NCBI RefSeq assembly: GCF_003711845.1
Contig: NZ_RHLQ01000016.1
Coordinates: 1 to 64,000, forward strand
Direction of reading: 5' to 3'
DNA from: Lysinibacillus halotolerans
Lineage (GTDB): Bacteria > Bacillota > Bacilli > Bacillales_A > Planococcaceae
DNA: 64,000 bases
This document shows, piece by piece, positions 23,912-31,924 of the stretch (its first letter is position 1; each line of letters begins with the position of its first letter). Below the pieces are notes generated by a model. It did not search any database, was not told where the DNA came from, and worked only from the letters and a program-made list of their open reading frames with translations. The position numbers and the translations under genes are program-made.

Positions 23912-24601
23912 GTGAATAGAATTTATGAAGGCTTGTTGGACAAGCAACCATTTTTTGTGAAAGTACTCGATAAAAGTCATTTGCCAAAAGTACTTGATTT
24001 GCAAGAGGTTGTTTATGATGCCTTGCCTAATAAAGACATTCTACAACCGTTATCTGAAGAAGAATTTTTAGTTATGCTCGAAGGTAGTGGATTAATCATC
24101 GGTGCATTTGTTGGGGAGACATTAATCGCATTCCGTGCAGTAGTAGCTCCAAAAATCGATGAAAAACATTTAGGATATGATATTGGATTAGTAGATGAAT
24201 CAGATTTGAAACGAGTTCTTTATCAAGAAATATCCAACGTCCATCCCGATTATCGAGGGTATGGTTTACAAAAAACATTAGCGAAGGTGATTATGCGACA
24301 AATCGATATGAATCAATATGATTATCTAGCGGCAACCGTCATGCCTTATAATATTGCGAGTTTAAAAGATAAATTTGCCCAAGGGTTTTATATAGTTGCT
24401 TTAAAATATATTTATGGTGGGAAATTACGTTATGTTTTTGCTTTAGACTTACGTGAAGAACCAATCTATGAAGATGAACCGGTAACGATTTCGATGGGCG
24501 ATATAGAAACTCAACAAAGGCTTATACAAGAAGGATTTATAGGGGTTGCAATGAAATCGTTAGAAAATGATTGGGTAGTTATTTACAAGAAGAAAAGATA
24601 A
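23912..24601 (+). CDS. GNAT-family acyltransferase
   Basis: A 229-residue GNAT protein. The acyl-CoA binding motif A is ISNVHPDYRGYGLQKTL near residue 110. The N-terminal part KVLDLQEVVYDALPNKDIL is typical of the family. It starts right after the epimerase stop: GTG 23912 is 5 nt after AGGTGA, and GTG 23903 is an alternative. By analogy to Geobacillus D-amino acid conversion systems, it may acylate an amino acid before racemisation and deacylation by the two upstream genes. This is inference from order and family. Confidence 0.75.
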   Translation: MNRIYEGLLDKQPFFVKVLDKSHLPKVLDLQEVVYDALPNKDILQPLSEEEFLVMLEGSGLIIGAFVGETLIAFRAVVAPKIDEKHLGYDIGLVDESDLKRVLYQEISNVHPDYRGYGLQKTLAKVIMRQIDMNQYDYLAATVMPYNIASLKDKFAQGFYIVALKYIYGGKLRYVFALDLREEPIYEDEPVTISMGDIETQQRLIQEGFIGVAMKSLENDWVVIYKKKR

Positions 24602-24629
24602 AAAGTGCAGCAGTAATAATTATTTATAG

Positions 24630-24677
24630 AAAAAACGCATGAATGTTGAAAAAAAATAACACTCATGCGTTTTTTAT
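24630..24677. terminator. Bidirectional terminator between GNAT and FhuF-like genes
   Basis: AAAAAACGCATGA pairs with TCATGCGTTTTTT around an A-rich loop; T-runs exist in both directions. It closes two convergent genes. Confidence 0.88.
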
Positions 24678-24680
24678 TCG

Positions 24681-25388
24681 TTATTTCATCGGGCAAAACT
24701 CACATCGCAATAAGCCAGGAACATCCTTTGAAAAACAGCAACTTTTCCGTAAAGGTTTATTTACTAATTGGGCTGGAATTTTTCCCCCTGTATATTGGTA
24801 AAACCACGATTTATTTGAAAAACGTTGCCATACTTTCGTATCTTCTAAAATTTCTAGATCCTCAAAAGCGCGGTCAGCAAGTAATGGATTTTCCAGCAGT
24901 TCATAATAATTCCACAACATATATCCAAAAATATTTTCCCATAAAGTTAAAGGGGAGATGGAAGTTGTTTTTCGTAATTGCAAAATGACTTCATGGCATT
25001 GATATAATAATTTACCAATGACATATTCCCGTTCATTATCTTCCACATAACGGAAATCGTTAGGTGTGATGAAAGTACCGAGGGTATTGACACCAAATTC
25101 ATTAATCAGACTATATCGAATATCTTCCCTTTTACCATCCCATATTTCATCATACATCGCTAGCATATGAAATTGGGTAGCAATGAACATTCCAAACCGT
25201 CTTCCAAAGTGGGAAATGGCAGCAGCTTCTGTATTTGCTTGCGTGATCCCCATCATTAAATTTCTAAAATCGGTTAAATAAAAATCTCTATGTAAATTTT
25301 CTAATGTAAATAATGGGCGTTCAGGGTCCTCTGTAAAAATACTAAAGGAGTTTAAAACACGTATTTGTTCATAGGTAAGGGCAGGCAT
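24681..25388 (-). CDS. FhuF-like iron-sulfur protein (siderophore-iron reductase type)
   Basis: 235 residues. The C-terminus has KSCCFSKDVPGLLRCEFCPMK-like spacing, that is CC-x10-C-x2-C, the [2Fe-2S] motif of FhuF, which reduces ferric siderophores in the cytoplasm. The rest is helical without membrane segments. ATG 25388 was chosen because AAGGTG is 6 nt upstream; a GTG at 25397 overlaps that site. A Fur-box promoter lies about 260 bases upstream but points away. Its own promoter may be TATAGT near 25421 on the minus strand. Iron metabolism fits the neighbouring small RNA candidate. Confidence 0.7.
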   Translation of the reverse strand: MPALTYEQIRVLNSFSIFTEDPERPLFTLENLHRDFYLTDFRNLMMGITQANTEAAAISHFGRRFGMFIATQFHMLAMYDEIWDGKREDIRYSLINEFGVNTLGTFITPNDFRYVEDNEREYVIGKLLYQCHEVILQLRKTTSISPLTLWENIFGYMLWNYYELLENPLLADRAFEDLEILEDTKVWQRFSNKSWFYQYTGGKIPAQLVNKPLRKSCCFSKDVPGLLRCEFCPMK

Positions 25389-25648
25389 TTCGTTCACCTT
25401 CTTTTTTACATTAACTATAACATTTTCGTCTTTTTTGATGAAGTTTTAACACATAGTAAGGGGGATCATGAACCAATTTTAAATGATGGAACAGAGAAGT
25501 TCTTTTTCCCGTCTATTAGAAAAAAGGGATAATGGGAGATTTTTTCAAATATAGGTAACGGAATCGGTATGGAAATGCCAATTTTAAGTATTTGAATGGC
25601 TATATTAAAGGGAATCGTTATAACAATATTAAAAAATTGGTAAAAATG

Positions 25649-25677
25649 TTGACATTTTAAATGAAAATGATTATCAT
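25649..25677 (+). promoter_or_regulatory. SigA-type promoter reading into the Fur-box small RNA
   Basis: TTGACA (25649-25654), a 17-bp spacer and TATCAT (25672-25677). The -10 lies inside a Fur box, so Fur binding would block initiation. Transcription would start near 25684. Confidence 0.7.
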
Positions 25678-25681
25678 TATC
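25663..25681 (+). promoter_or_regulatory. Fur box
   Basis: GAAAATGATTATCATTATC differs from the 19-bp consensus Fur box by one base. It overlaps the -10 and start of the plus-strand promoter, the classic position for iron-dependent repression. Confidence 0.88.
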
Positions 25682-25683
25682 GT

Positions 25684-25817
25684 ATAAACAAAAACTTATT
25701 ACTTAAATGTAGTAAGCTTTTCTCCAGTATACTAATCTAACGTTCTCCCCCCTAATTGAACGTTGGGACACTTTATAAGGCCGGCTTCAACTTTGAAGCT
25801 CGGCCTCTTTTTCTTTT
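25684..25817 (+). ncRNA. Candidate Fur-regulated small RNA with C-rich loop (FsrA/RyhB-like role)
   Basis: About 134 nt between a Fur-box promoter and a T-rich terminator, with no ORF inside. Three hairpins are seen. H1 is CTTATTAC / GTAGTAAG (25695-25702 with 25709-25716). H2 is AACGTTC / GAACGTT (25739-25745 with 25758-25764), whose 12-nt loop contains six C residues. H3 is the terminator (25778-25806) followed by CTCTTTTTCTTTT. A C-rich loop is complementary to GGGGGA-type ribosome sites, as in B. subtilis FsrA, which spares iron by blocking translation of iron-using enzymes. The terminator lies inside the 3' end of the convergent permease gene. Expression and targets are untested. Confidence 0.65.
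25778..25817 (+). terminator. Terminator of the small RNA, overlapping the convergent permease gene
   Basis: AGGCCG...CTTC / GAAG...CGGCCT stem (25778-25806) followed by a T-rich tract only on the plus strand. It covers the last codons of the minus-strand gene ending at 25787. Confidence 0.8.
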
Positions 25818-26758
25818 AGCACCGATTTTTTTGCAACGAGCATGGTGTGATAACTATGTAATAACATGCCCAAAATAATAACTACGATTCCTATTAATGC
25901 AATTGGGGTTGGTAAAGGAATACCTAATAAAAGCATTTCTCCCATAATGGCAAATAGAACTTCGGTTGATTGGGTTGCTTCAACGGCAGCTAATTTTCCT
26001 TGATCCTCACGGGAACGATCCGTTGCAATAAAGAACAAAGTCGTAGCAATAACTCCTGAACTAATTCCTACTATAAAAGATTGAAAAACTTGATTTCCAG
26101 AAGGGAGCCCGACTGTCATTAGGGCATAGATTGCAAGACAAATCCAAATCGGTAAAGAGGCGATAGTCATACCAAGAACTCGTTGATACGTATCGAGTCG
26201 TCCTCCACATACTTCCATCATTTTTCGATTTCCTAACGGATAGGCAAAGGCAGCGATTAAAACCGGTAAAATACCGAGTATAAACGTTTTAAATGATAAA
26301 GTTTGTGCTTGTGGTATTTGAATTAGGAATATCCCTATTAATATTACAAAAGAAATAATTAATGATAGAATGGGTATTCTTTGACGAACATTTACTCCAT
26401 CTATAACTGTAACAAATAGGGGAGCTAATAAAACACCAGCCACAATAGTAAATTGCCATGTTCCAGAGACGAGCCAACCAGGTCCAAAGGAAGCTGCATA
26501 GGTAAGGGGGGCGTAGAATAATCCAAACCCTACAAAACTCCAAAGTAACCATTTAGTTGGTTGGGACTTTATTTCAAACGTAAGTGGTTTCCATCCTTTT
26601 CGTGAAAATACGATAATTAATAGAAAAGGAAGCATGAAGAAGTAACGTAATGAAGAACTCCAAAGCCAGCTGCCACCTTCCAATTCCATTGAATGATTTA
26701 AGACAAATGTGACAGCGAAGAATAATGCGGCTAATATACCTAAAGCAATCTCTTTCAA
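25787..26758 (-). CDS. Multidrug-resistance efflux transporter family protein (EmrE/DMT type)
   Basis: 323-residue protein with about ten predicted membrane helices, laid out as in drug/metabolite transporters. N-terminal GILAALFFAVTFVLNHSME and SSSLRYFFMLPFLL, and a second half with VEATQSTEVLFAIMGE, are typical of the PF13536 group. Substrate unknown. Start TTG 26758 with a weak AGGTTG site. Its 3' end overlaps the plus-strand small RNA terminator; no minus-strand terminator is evident. Confidence 0.8.
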   Translation of the reverse strand: MKEIALGILAALFFAVTFVLNHSMELEGGSWLWSSSLRYFFMLPFLLIIVFSRKGWKPLTFEIKSQPTKWLLWSFVGFGLFYAPLTYAASFGPGWLVSGTWQFTIVAGVLLAPLFVTVIDGVNVRQRIPILSLIISFVILIGIFLIQIPQAQTLSFKTFILGILPVLIAAFAYPLGNRKMMEVCGGRLDTYQRVLGMTIASLPIWICLAIYALMTVGLPSGNQVFQSFIVGISSGVIATTLFFIATDRSREDQGKLAAVEATQSTEVLFAIMGEMLLLGIPLPTPIALIGIVVIILGMLLHSYHTMLVAKKSVLKEKEAELQS

Positions 26759-26827
26759 TTAAACAACCTACTTCCTATTCAAGATTTAACGAAGTATGTA
26801 AACTGAATTTTCCAACTATTATATCGA

Positions 26828-26864
26828 TAAAAATACGAAGTAAGAAAACAAATCTTACTTCGTA
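26828..26864 (-). terminator. Terminator after pepT
   Basis: Hairpin TACGAAGTAAGA / TCTTACTTCGTA with an AAAACAA loop; on the minus strand it is followed by T5 (plus-strand A-run). Confidence 0.88.
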
Positions 26865-26871
26865 AAATGTA

Positions 26872-28101
26872 TTATTTTGCTTGTTCCTCGTACAATCGGA
26901 TAATTTCTAAAATCACTCTTGTTGCTTTTTCCATTGTTTCAGCAGATACAAATTCAAATTTACCATGCATGTTCTCCCCACCTGCAAAGATGTTTGGAGT
27001 TGGGAGACCCATAAAGGATAGTTGAGAACCATCTGTACCTCCACGAACAGGTTCAATGATTGGTTCGATATTTAAATTTTCCATTGCTTTGTAGGCGATG
27101 TCAACGATTTCTTTAACGGGCTCGATTTTTTCACGCATGTTATAGTATTGATCTTCAATTTCAACAGTAATCGCATCTTCGCCGTACTTGTTTTTCACCA
27201 TTTGTTCAACTTCTAGGAAATGGGCCTTTTTCGCTTCGAATTTTTCACGGTCGTGATCACGAATAATATATGAAAGTTTTGCTTCTTCAATATGACCGTT
27301 GAAGTTCATTAAATGAATAAAACCTTCATAGCCTTCTGTTTTTTCAGGAACGCTTTCCTTTGGCATAGAATTTTGGAATTGAATGGCTAAAGTAATCGCA
27401 TTTACCATTTTATTTTTTGCTGAACCCGGATGGACACTAGTACCACGAGTTGTTACTTTAACGCCAGCAGCATTAAAACTTTCATATTGCAGTTCACCTA
27501 GTGGACCGCCATCCATTGTATAAGCATAATCCGCTCCAAAAGCTTTTACATCAAATTTATGAGGTCCACGGCCGATTTCTTCATCAGGCGTAAACGCAAC
27601 ACGAATCTTGCCATGCTTAATCTCTGGATGTTGTACTAAATATTCCATGGCAGTCATTATTTCAACAATACCGGCTTTGTCATCGGCTCCTAACAGAGTC
27701 GTACCGTCCGTCGTAATTAGTGTTTGACCGACATAGTTTTTTAAATTTGGGAAGTAACTAGGAGACATTGTAAGTTCATCATTTAGTCGAATATCTCCAC
27801 CATCATAATTATCGATACGTTGAGGATTTACGTTTGTTCCAGAAAAGTCGGGAGACGTATCAACGTGTGCTAGGAAACCGATTGTTGGAAGGTCTTTGTC
27901 CGTATTAGCTGGTAAAGTGGCAAATAAATATCCATTTTCGTCTAATGTGATCTCTGTTAGCCCGATTTCTTCTAGTTCATCTTTTAATAGATTTAATAAA
28001 TCAAATTGTTTTTCAGTAGAAGGTGTTGTAGAGCTTTCTGGATCTGATTGTGTATCAATTTTAGCGTAGCGAATTAATCGTTCAATGACTGTTTCTTTCA
28101 T
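26872..28101 (-). CDS. pepT: Peptidase T (tripeptide aminopeptidase)
   Basis: 409-residue M20B dizinc aminopeptidase that removes the N-terminal residue from tripeptides in the cytosol. Key motifs: [13 protein letters not shown] near residue 75 (zinc His and Asp), [10 protein letters not shown] (bridging Asp), [10 protein letters not shown] (base Glu and ligand Glu), [10 protein letters not shown] and GGTDGSQLS. Length equals the family norm. ATG 28101 follows GAGGGGG. Adjacent to, and in the same direction as, the YhhN gene. Confidence 0.97.
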   Translation of the reverse strand: MKETVIERLIRYAKIDTQSDPESSTTPSTEKQFDLLNLLKDELEEIGLTEITLDENGYLFATLPANTDKDLPTIGFLAHVDTSPDFSGTNVNPQRIDNYDGGDIRLNDELTMSPSYFPNLKNYVGQTLITTDGTTLLGADDKAGIVEIMTAMEYLVQHPEIKHGKIRVAFTPDEEIGRGPHKFDVKAFGADYAYTMDGGPLGELQYESFNAAGVKVTTRGTSVHPGSAKNKMVNAITLAIQFQNSMPKESVPEKTEGYEGFIHLMNFNGHIEEAKLSYIIRDHDREKFEAKKAHFLEVEQMVKNKYGEDAITVEIEDQYYNMREKIEPVKEIVDIAYKAMENLNIEPIIEPVRGGTDGSQLSFMGLPTPNIFAGGENMHGKFEFVSAETMEKATRVILEIIRLYEEQAK

Positions 28102-28129
28102 GGATAATCCCCCTCATTGTTTAGTGCTT

Positions 28130-28792
28130 CTATTGTATCACGTTGCTTCGAATTGCGGAATAATTTGGAATACTCAAAGCCATTAATAATTGTGCACTAT
28201 AATAAGTTAGCATAATAAGCTGATGGGAAAATTCTACGTTTATAACAAACTTGTTAATAGCTAATATAGAATCGGAAATAATAAATAATATCGCCCCGGC
28301 TACAGCATATTTAGAGCCTGCTCTAAAGGAGGTCCACCCCATCGTTAATATGACAAACATATAAATCGTAACTGCACATGCTAAAATAAGCTCATTTTTC
28401 TGAATTAAAGTTCCGCCAATCCAAATTAACATAATAACTCCATATACGATAAGGATAACCTTTACCCATAAAGGAGTAGCCTGTTCTTTCGTTGATAGGA
28501 AAGCTCGAATATAAAAAATATGACCGATTAGGAAACTAATAAGCCCAATGATAAACCATTGCAATGTATAATCCCCGATGGCACAAAATATAAGAGCAAT
28601 AATCATTAATGTTTTATAAGGGATAATATGCTCAACTTTAAATAGAAAAGCTAACAAAATGACTAAAACCATCGGTATTAATTTAAATACCATTACATAC
28701 GGATCGCTAATGGTGTCTAATAAAAAGACGTAATAAAACCCGAAAACAATAAATAAACCAATTATCCATTTGTGTAATACGATAATGAACAC
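28130..28792 (-). CDS. YhhN-family membrane protein (lysoplasmalogenase family)
   Basis: About 220 residues forming seven to eight membrane helices. The family signatures FCAIGDYTLQWFIIGLISFLIGH (spread over residues 70-95), ISDSILAINKF near 178 and TYYSAQLLMALS near 200 match YhhN proteins. Some animal members hydrolyse lysoplasmalogen; the bacterial role is unclear. The GTG at 28792 is part of the sequence AAGGAGTG, the likely ribosome site. The true start may therefore be the ATT two codons on (28786), five bases after GGAG. Confidence 0.8.
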   Translation of the reverse strand: MFIIVLHKWIIGLFIVFGFYYVFLLDTISDPYVMVFKLIPMVLVILLAFLFKVEHIIPYKTLMIIALIFCAIGDYTLQWFIIGLISFLIGHIFYIRAFLSTKEQATPLWVKVILIVYGVIMLIWIGGTLIQKNELILACAVTIYMFVILTMGWTSFRAGSKYAVAGAILFIISDSILAINKFVINVEFSHQLIMLTYYSAQLLMALSIPNYSAIRSNVIQ

Positions 28793-28864
28793 TCCTTTTT
28801 TAATTATTTATGAAACTATTTAAGGGGCTATTCCGTAAAAGAGATATAAGAAAGGGTGATTCTA

Positions 28865-30550
28865 TTGACACAGACTCTCATTTTGGCGCTAATAGCTGCT
28901 GTGATTGCAACGATTCTCATTGTCCCACTTTCCAAAAAGATTTATAAAGGGCAATTAACGACTCAGCAATTAGTTAAAACGTTAATCAGTGTTCTAATAG
29001 CAAGTTTTATTATTTGTTTAGCAATACTATATATAACAAAAATTGATCTACACTGGACTATCTTTGTCTATATATTACCAGTTTTAGCATTAATAGGTGC
29101 TGTTTTATCTACTGGAGTTGAACAAACCTTTAAAGGAATTGTTTTTTTAGCTAGTTTAATTTTATTAGGGTATTTATTATCTGCTCCTCTTTGGAATGCA
29201 AATGAAAAATATGAATCTGCAAAAATGGATGAACAGGTTGAAATTGAACCGTTCGATGAAACACAAACACCTGCTAGCGTACCGCCACGATTTGCGGAAA
29301 ATAAAATGAAAAAAGCCTTTGGGCAAGTACCAAATACTAGTTACTATCAGTTAGGAAATTTACAAATTCAAAAAGTAAACGATGAATATGTTTATATTGC
29401 GCCTGTTGAATTCTCTGGGTTCTTCAAATGGTTTAACGGTAAAACGACACCTGGTTATTTCACGATGAGCGCTACAGATTCGACGGATAATCCGAAGTTT
29501 GTAGAAGCAGAAATGGCTTATGTACCGTCTGCCTTTTTAAATCATAATTTAGAACGTCATATGCGTCTTGAAAATCCAACTTTAATTTTCTATGGAGAAC
29601 CTCAGTTGGAAGTAGATGATGATGGGAAACCATATTACATTCGCTCTTACGGTGAGTTCGTTACGGCCCGCAACGGATTTGATGTTAAGGGGATTGTTAT
29701 GGTTGACGCAGAGACAGGAGATTCAGAAGTATTAACTTTAGATGAAGTACCTGAATTTATTGACGGAGCGGTATCTCCTGAATCGGTTAGTCTTCAAAAT
29801 AGTTATTTTGGTAAATACGTTCATGGTTTCTGGAATAGCGTATTCGGTAAAAAAGACGTGAAGATACCTTCTGACGAAGGAACAGAAGCTAATGTAAGCC
29901 CAGTTTTCAATGAAAAGGGTGAAATGTATTATTTCACTGATTTTACAAGCCCTAAAGAAGGGGTAGATTCGATGTTAGGATATTCATTAACGAATGCCCG
30001 TACAGGTGAATCGACTTACTTTACAGGAAGTCTGGAAGAATCATATATGGATTCCCAAGGAGCTCTAGATATCATTGAAAAGAAATTTATCGAAAAAGAA
30101 TGGCAAGGTGAAATGCCAATTTTATATAACTTCTATGGTGAAGCAAGCTGGTTAGCTCCAGTTTTAGACTCGAATGGATTTTTACAAAACTACTTTATCG
30201 TATCAGCAGCAAACCCTGAAATTTCAGCTTATGGTACGACACCAAATGATGCTTTAAAGCAGTATAAAACTGCCCTTAGTCGTGGTGGAGGTACCGTTGA
30301 TGGAACATCCAATTCTGAAGAGGCTACCATTACAGGGCAAGTTGAACGGGTGTATAAAGAACGGGTAGGTGATTATACGGTCGTTTCATTCTTATTAAAT
30401 ACTGGTCAAAACTTTACGGTTAGCACGCAAAATGTTCCTTTAGTTATTTATTTACAAGAAGGGGATCAAGTTGCGATTACTTATTACGCAACGGGTGAAT
30501 TATTCCTTCCTGTAAAAGAGATGGTAATAGAAGGAATAGCGGCACCTTAA
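28865..30550 (+). CDS. Large membrane-anchored protein of unknown function
   Basis: 561 residues. The first 125 form four membrane helices (about 3-20, 32-54, 60-80, 84-105). The remaining 430 residues are soluble and probably extracytoplasmic. This part contains repeated beta-rich segments with Gly-Asp turns (VDDDGKPYYIRSYGEF, NEKGEMYYFTDFTSP, DAETGDSEV) and ends in an OB-like region (TGQVERVYKERVGDYTVVSF). I do not recognise the family. TTG 28865 is preceded by AAGGGTGA at 6 nt; GTG 28856 is upstream in frame. Its terminator has been split by an insertion sequence (arms 30554-30568 and 31886-31900). Confidence 0.8.
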   Translation: MTQTLILALIAAVIATILIVPLSKKIYKGQLTTQQLVKTLISVLIASFIICLAILYITKIDLHWTIFVYILPVLALIGAVLSTGVEQTFKGIVFLASLILLGYLLSAPLWNANEKYESAKMDEQVEIEPFDETQTPASVPPRFAENKMKKAFGQVPNTSYYQLGNLQIQKVNDEYVYIAPVEFSGFFKWFNGKTTPGYFTMSATDSTDNPKFVEAEMAYVPSAFLNHNLERHMRLENPTLIFYGEPQLEVDDDGKPYYIRSYGEFVTARNGFDVKGIVMVDAETGDSEVLTLDEVPEFIDGAVSPESVSLQNSYFGKYVHGFWNSVFGKKDVKIPSDEGTEANVSPVFNEKGEMYYFTDFTSPKEGVDSMLGYSLTNARTGESTYFTGSLEESYMDSQGALDIIEKKFIEKEWQGEMPILYNFYGEASWLAPVLDSNGFLQNYFIVSAANPEISAYGTTPNDALKQYKTALSRGGGTVDGTSNSEEATITGQVERVYKERVGDYTVVSFLLNTGQNFTVSTQNVPLVIYLQEGDQVAITYYATGELFLPVKEMVIEGIAAP

Positions 30551-30553
30551 TAC

Positions 30554-30568
30554 AAAAACCTGACAGAT
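30554..30568 (+). terminator. Left arm of a terminator split by an insertion sequence
   Basis: AAAAACCTGACAGAT is the perfect complement of ATCTGTCAGGTTTTT at 31886-31900. Together they form a 15-bp terminator stem with T5 whose loop now holds the IS element. Confidence 0.8.
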
Positions 30569-30574
30569 GATATT

Positions 30575-30643
30575 ATCCCCTTTAAGTAGACAATGTTAAA
30601 AAAACTACAGTACGCTGTAGATAACATTTTACTTAAAGGGGAT
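30575..30643 (+). repeat. IS read-through hairpin hiding the orfA ribosome site
   Basis: Three nested perfect stems: 30575-30588 with 30630-30643 (14 bp), 30592-30598 with 30622-30628 (AATGTTA/TAACATT) and 30605-30610 with 30615-30620 (CTACAG/CTGTAG). The outer right arm includes AAAGGGG, the ribosome site of orfA. Only transcripts entering from outside contain the left arm. Confidence 0.75.
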
Positions 30644-30649
30644 TTTTCT

Positions 30650-30970
30650 ATGTCGAGAAAAAATAATACGTATTCAAATGAACTGAAATTGGAAATCGTA
30701 CAGGCCTATCTAAACGGGGAAGAGAGTATGCAAAAAATTGCGGACAGATACGAGATTCGCAATGTTTCGCAGGTAAAGGCTTGGGTGAAGAAATTTAAAG
30801 AAGTAGAATCGATTGAAGCATTTAACCGTCTTCCATCTACAGGTTCAGGGGCAAAGGGTGTGAAGAATCCGTTAAAAGGCAAACGTGTCCATTTTAAAAA
30901 TGTAGAAGAAGAACGTGACTATTACAAAGCGCAGGTTGAATATTTAAAAAAGCAGTATCCAAATCTGTAA
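30650..30970 (+). CDS. IS3-family transposase OrfA
   Basis: 106-residue DNA-binding half of the transposase: a helix-turn-helix (LEIVQAYLNGEESMQKIADRY, then NVSQVKAWVKKF) and a C-terminal coiled segment (EEERDYYKAQVEYLKKQ). ATG 30650 follows AAAGGGG at 8 nt. The end of the gene has TTTAAAAAAG near 30945, a possible -1 frameshift site for an OrfAB fusion. Intact, but without a working OrfB. Confidence 0.85.
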   Translation: MSRKNNTYSNELKLEIVQAYLNGEESMQKIADRYEIRNVSQVKAWVKKFKEVESIEAFNRLPSTGSGAKGVKNPLKGKRVHFKNVEEERDYYKAQVEYLKKQYPNL

Positions 30971-30978
30971 ATGGAGGA

Positions 30979-31835
30979 ATGCCCACTTATCCAGATCGCT
31001 ATCAAATTATTGAAGAAATGAAAAGCAGTTATCCGATGACGTGGCTAACTGAAATGGCGAAAGTACAACGTTCAGGGTATTATAAATGGTTGAAAAACGG
31101 CAAGGTATCGTTACGTAAATAGGATGATGCGTTATTAAAGGAGCACATTTTAACGATTCATCAAACACATAGAATGTACGGCTATCCTCGTATGAAAATG
31201 GCTTTACGCGATAAAGGTTTCAAGGTAAATCATAAAAAAGTGTATCGAGTGAATTAGGTATCCAATCGATTATTCGTAAAAAACGTCGTGTGTGGGGAAA
31301 TCGTATTTCACGTGTATTCGATAATGTGTTAGACCGTAAATTTAAAGAACGTACAGAAAATGAGGTACTCGTTACGGATATTACATATTTACCCACTAAA
31401 AGTGGCTTTCTATACCTATCAGCAGTACAAGATTTATATAACAACGAAATCGTCGCATGGAAAATAGGTGAGCGAAACGATTTAGAATTAGTAATGGACA
31501 CATTACATGAATTAACGACAAAAAGAAATGTGTATCGTAGCATCATCCACTCGGATCAAGGCTTCCAATACACATCTATTAAGTATCACCAAAAAGTAGA
31601 ACAGCTCGGGATGATTGGTAGCCATTCACGCAAAGGTAACTGCCATGACAATGCTTGTATGGAAACATTTTTCTCACAATTTAAAAGCGAGTGATTGTAT
31701 CTATTAAACGACAATTCCGAAGAAGAAATTAGACAAGCTGTTGAACAATATATTTACTTTTATAACTTCCAACGATTCCAAAAAAGACTCAACCACCTGG
31801 CACCGATAGAATATCGACACCAGATGGCTGCTTAG
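30979..31835 (+). pseudogene. IS3-family transposase OrfB, inactivated
   Basis: The integrase half (YPDRYQIIEEMKSSYPMTWL to the end LAPIEYRHQMAA) is broken three times. There is a TAG at 31120-31122 in ...SLRK*DDALL. A small deletion near 31248-31251 changes frame (HKKVYRV then ELGIQSII). A TGA at 31692-31694 follows FSQFKSE. The DDE core is otherwise recognisable: VTDITYLPT, IHSDQGFQYTS and the E in NACMETFFSQ. No functional transposase can be made without suppression. Confidence 0.9.
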
Positions 31836-31885
31836 TCTTTTTAAAGTTGTCTACTTGACAGGGGTAAGTCCACAAATTTCTTTAG

Positions 31886-31900
31886 ATCTGTCAGGTTTTT
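31886..31900 (+). terminator. Right arm of the split terminator
   Basis: ATCTGTCAGGTTTTT, perfect complement of 30554-30568. See the left arm entry; separated from it by the IS. Confidence 0.8.
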
Positions 31901-31924
31901 AATTTGGTTAATAAAAAGGTTTAT

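Larger units (their letters stand above)
30574..31866 (+). mobile_element. IS3-family insertion sequence (IS150-like), decayed
   Basis: About 1.29 kb with imperfect 20-bp terminal inverted repeats (16 of 20 matching, core AAGTAGACAA inward) at 30574-30593 and 31847-31866. It contains an intact orfA (HTH) and a broken orfB (DDE integrase). No target-site duplication could be found. It sits within the loop of the terminator of the preceding gene. Ends are judged by eye and may be off by a few bases. Confidence 0.85.

Noticed and set aside
25441-25620. AAGGGGGATCATG with a four-codon frame near 25458
   Set aside because: Too short to be a peptide; ends at once in TAA. The region upstream of the Fur box shows no other coding signal.
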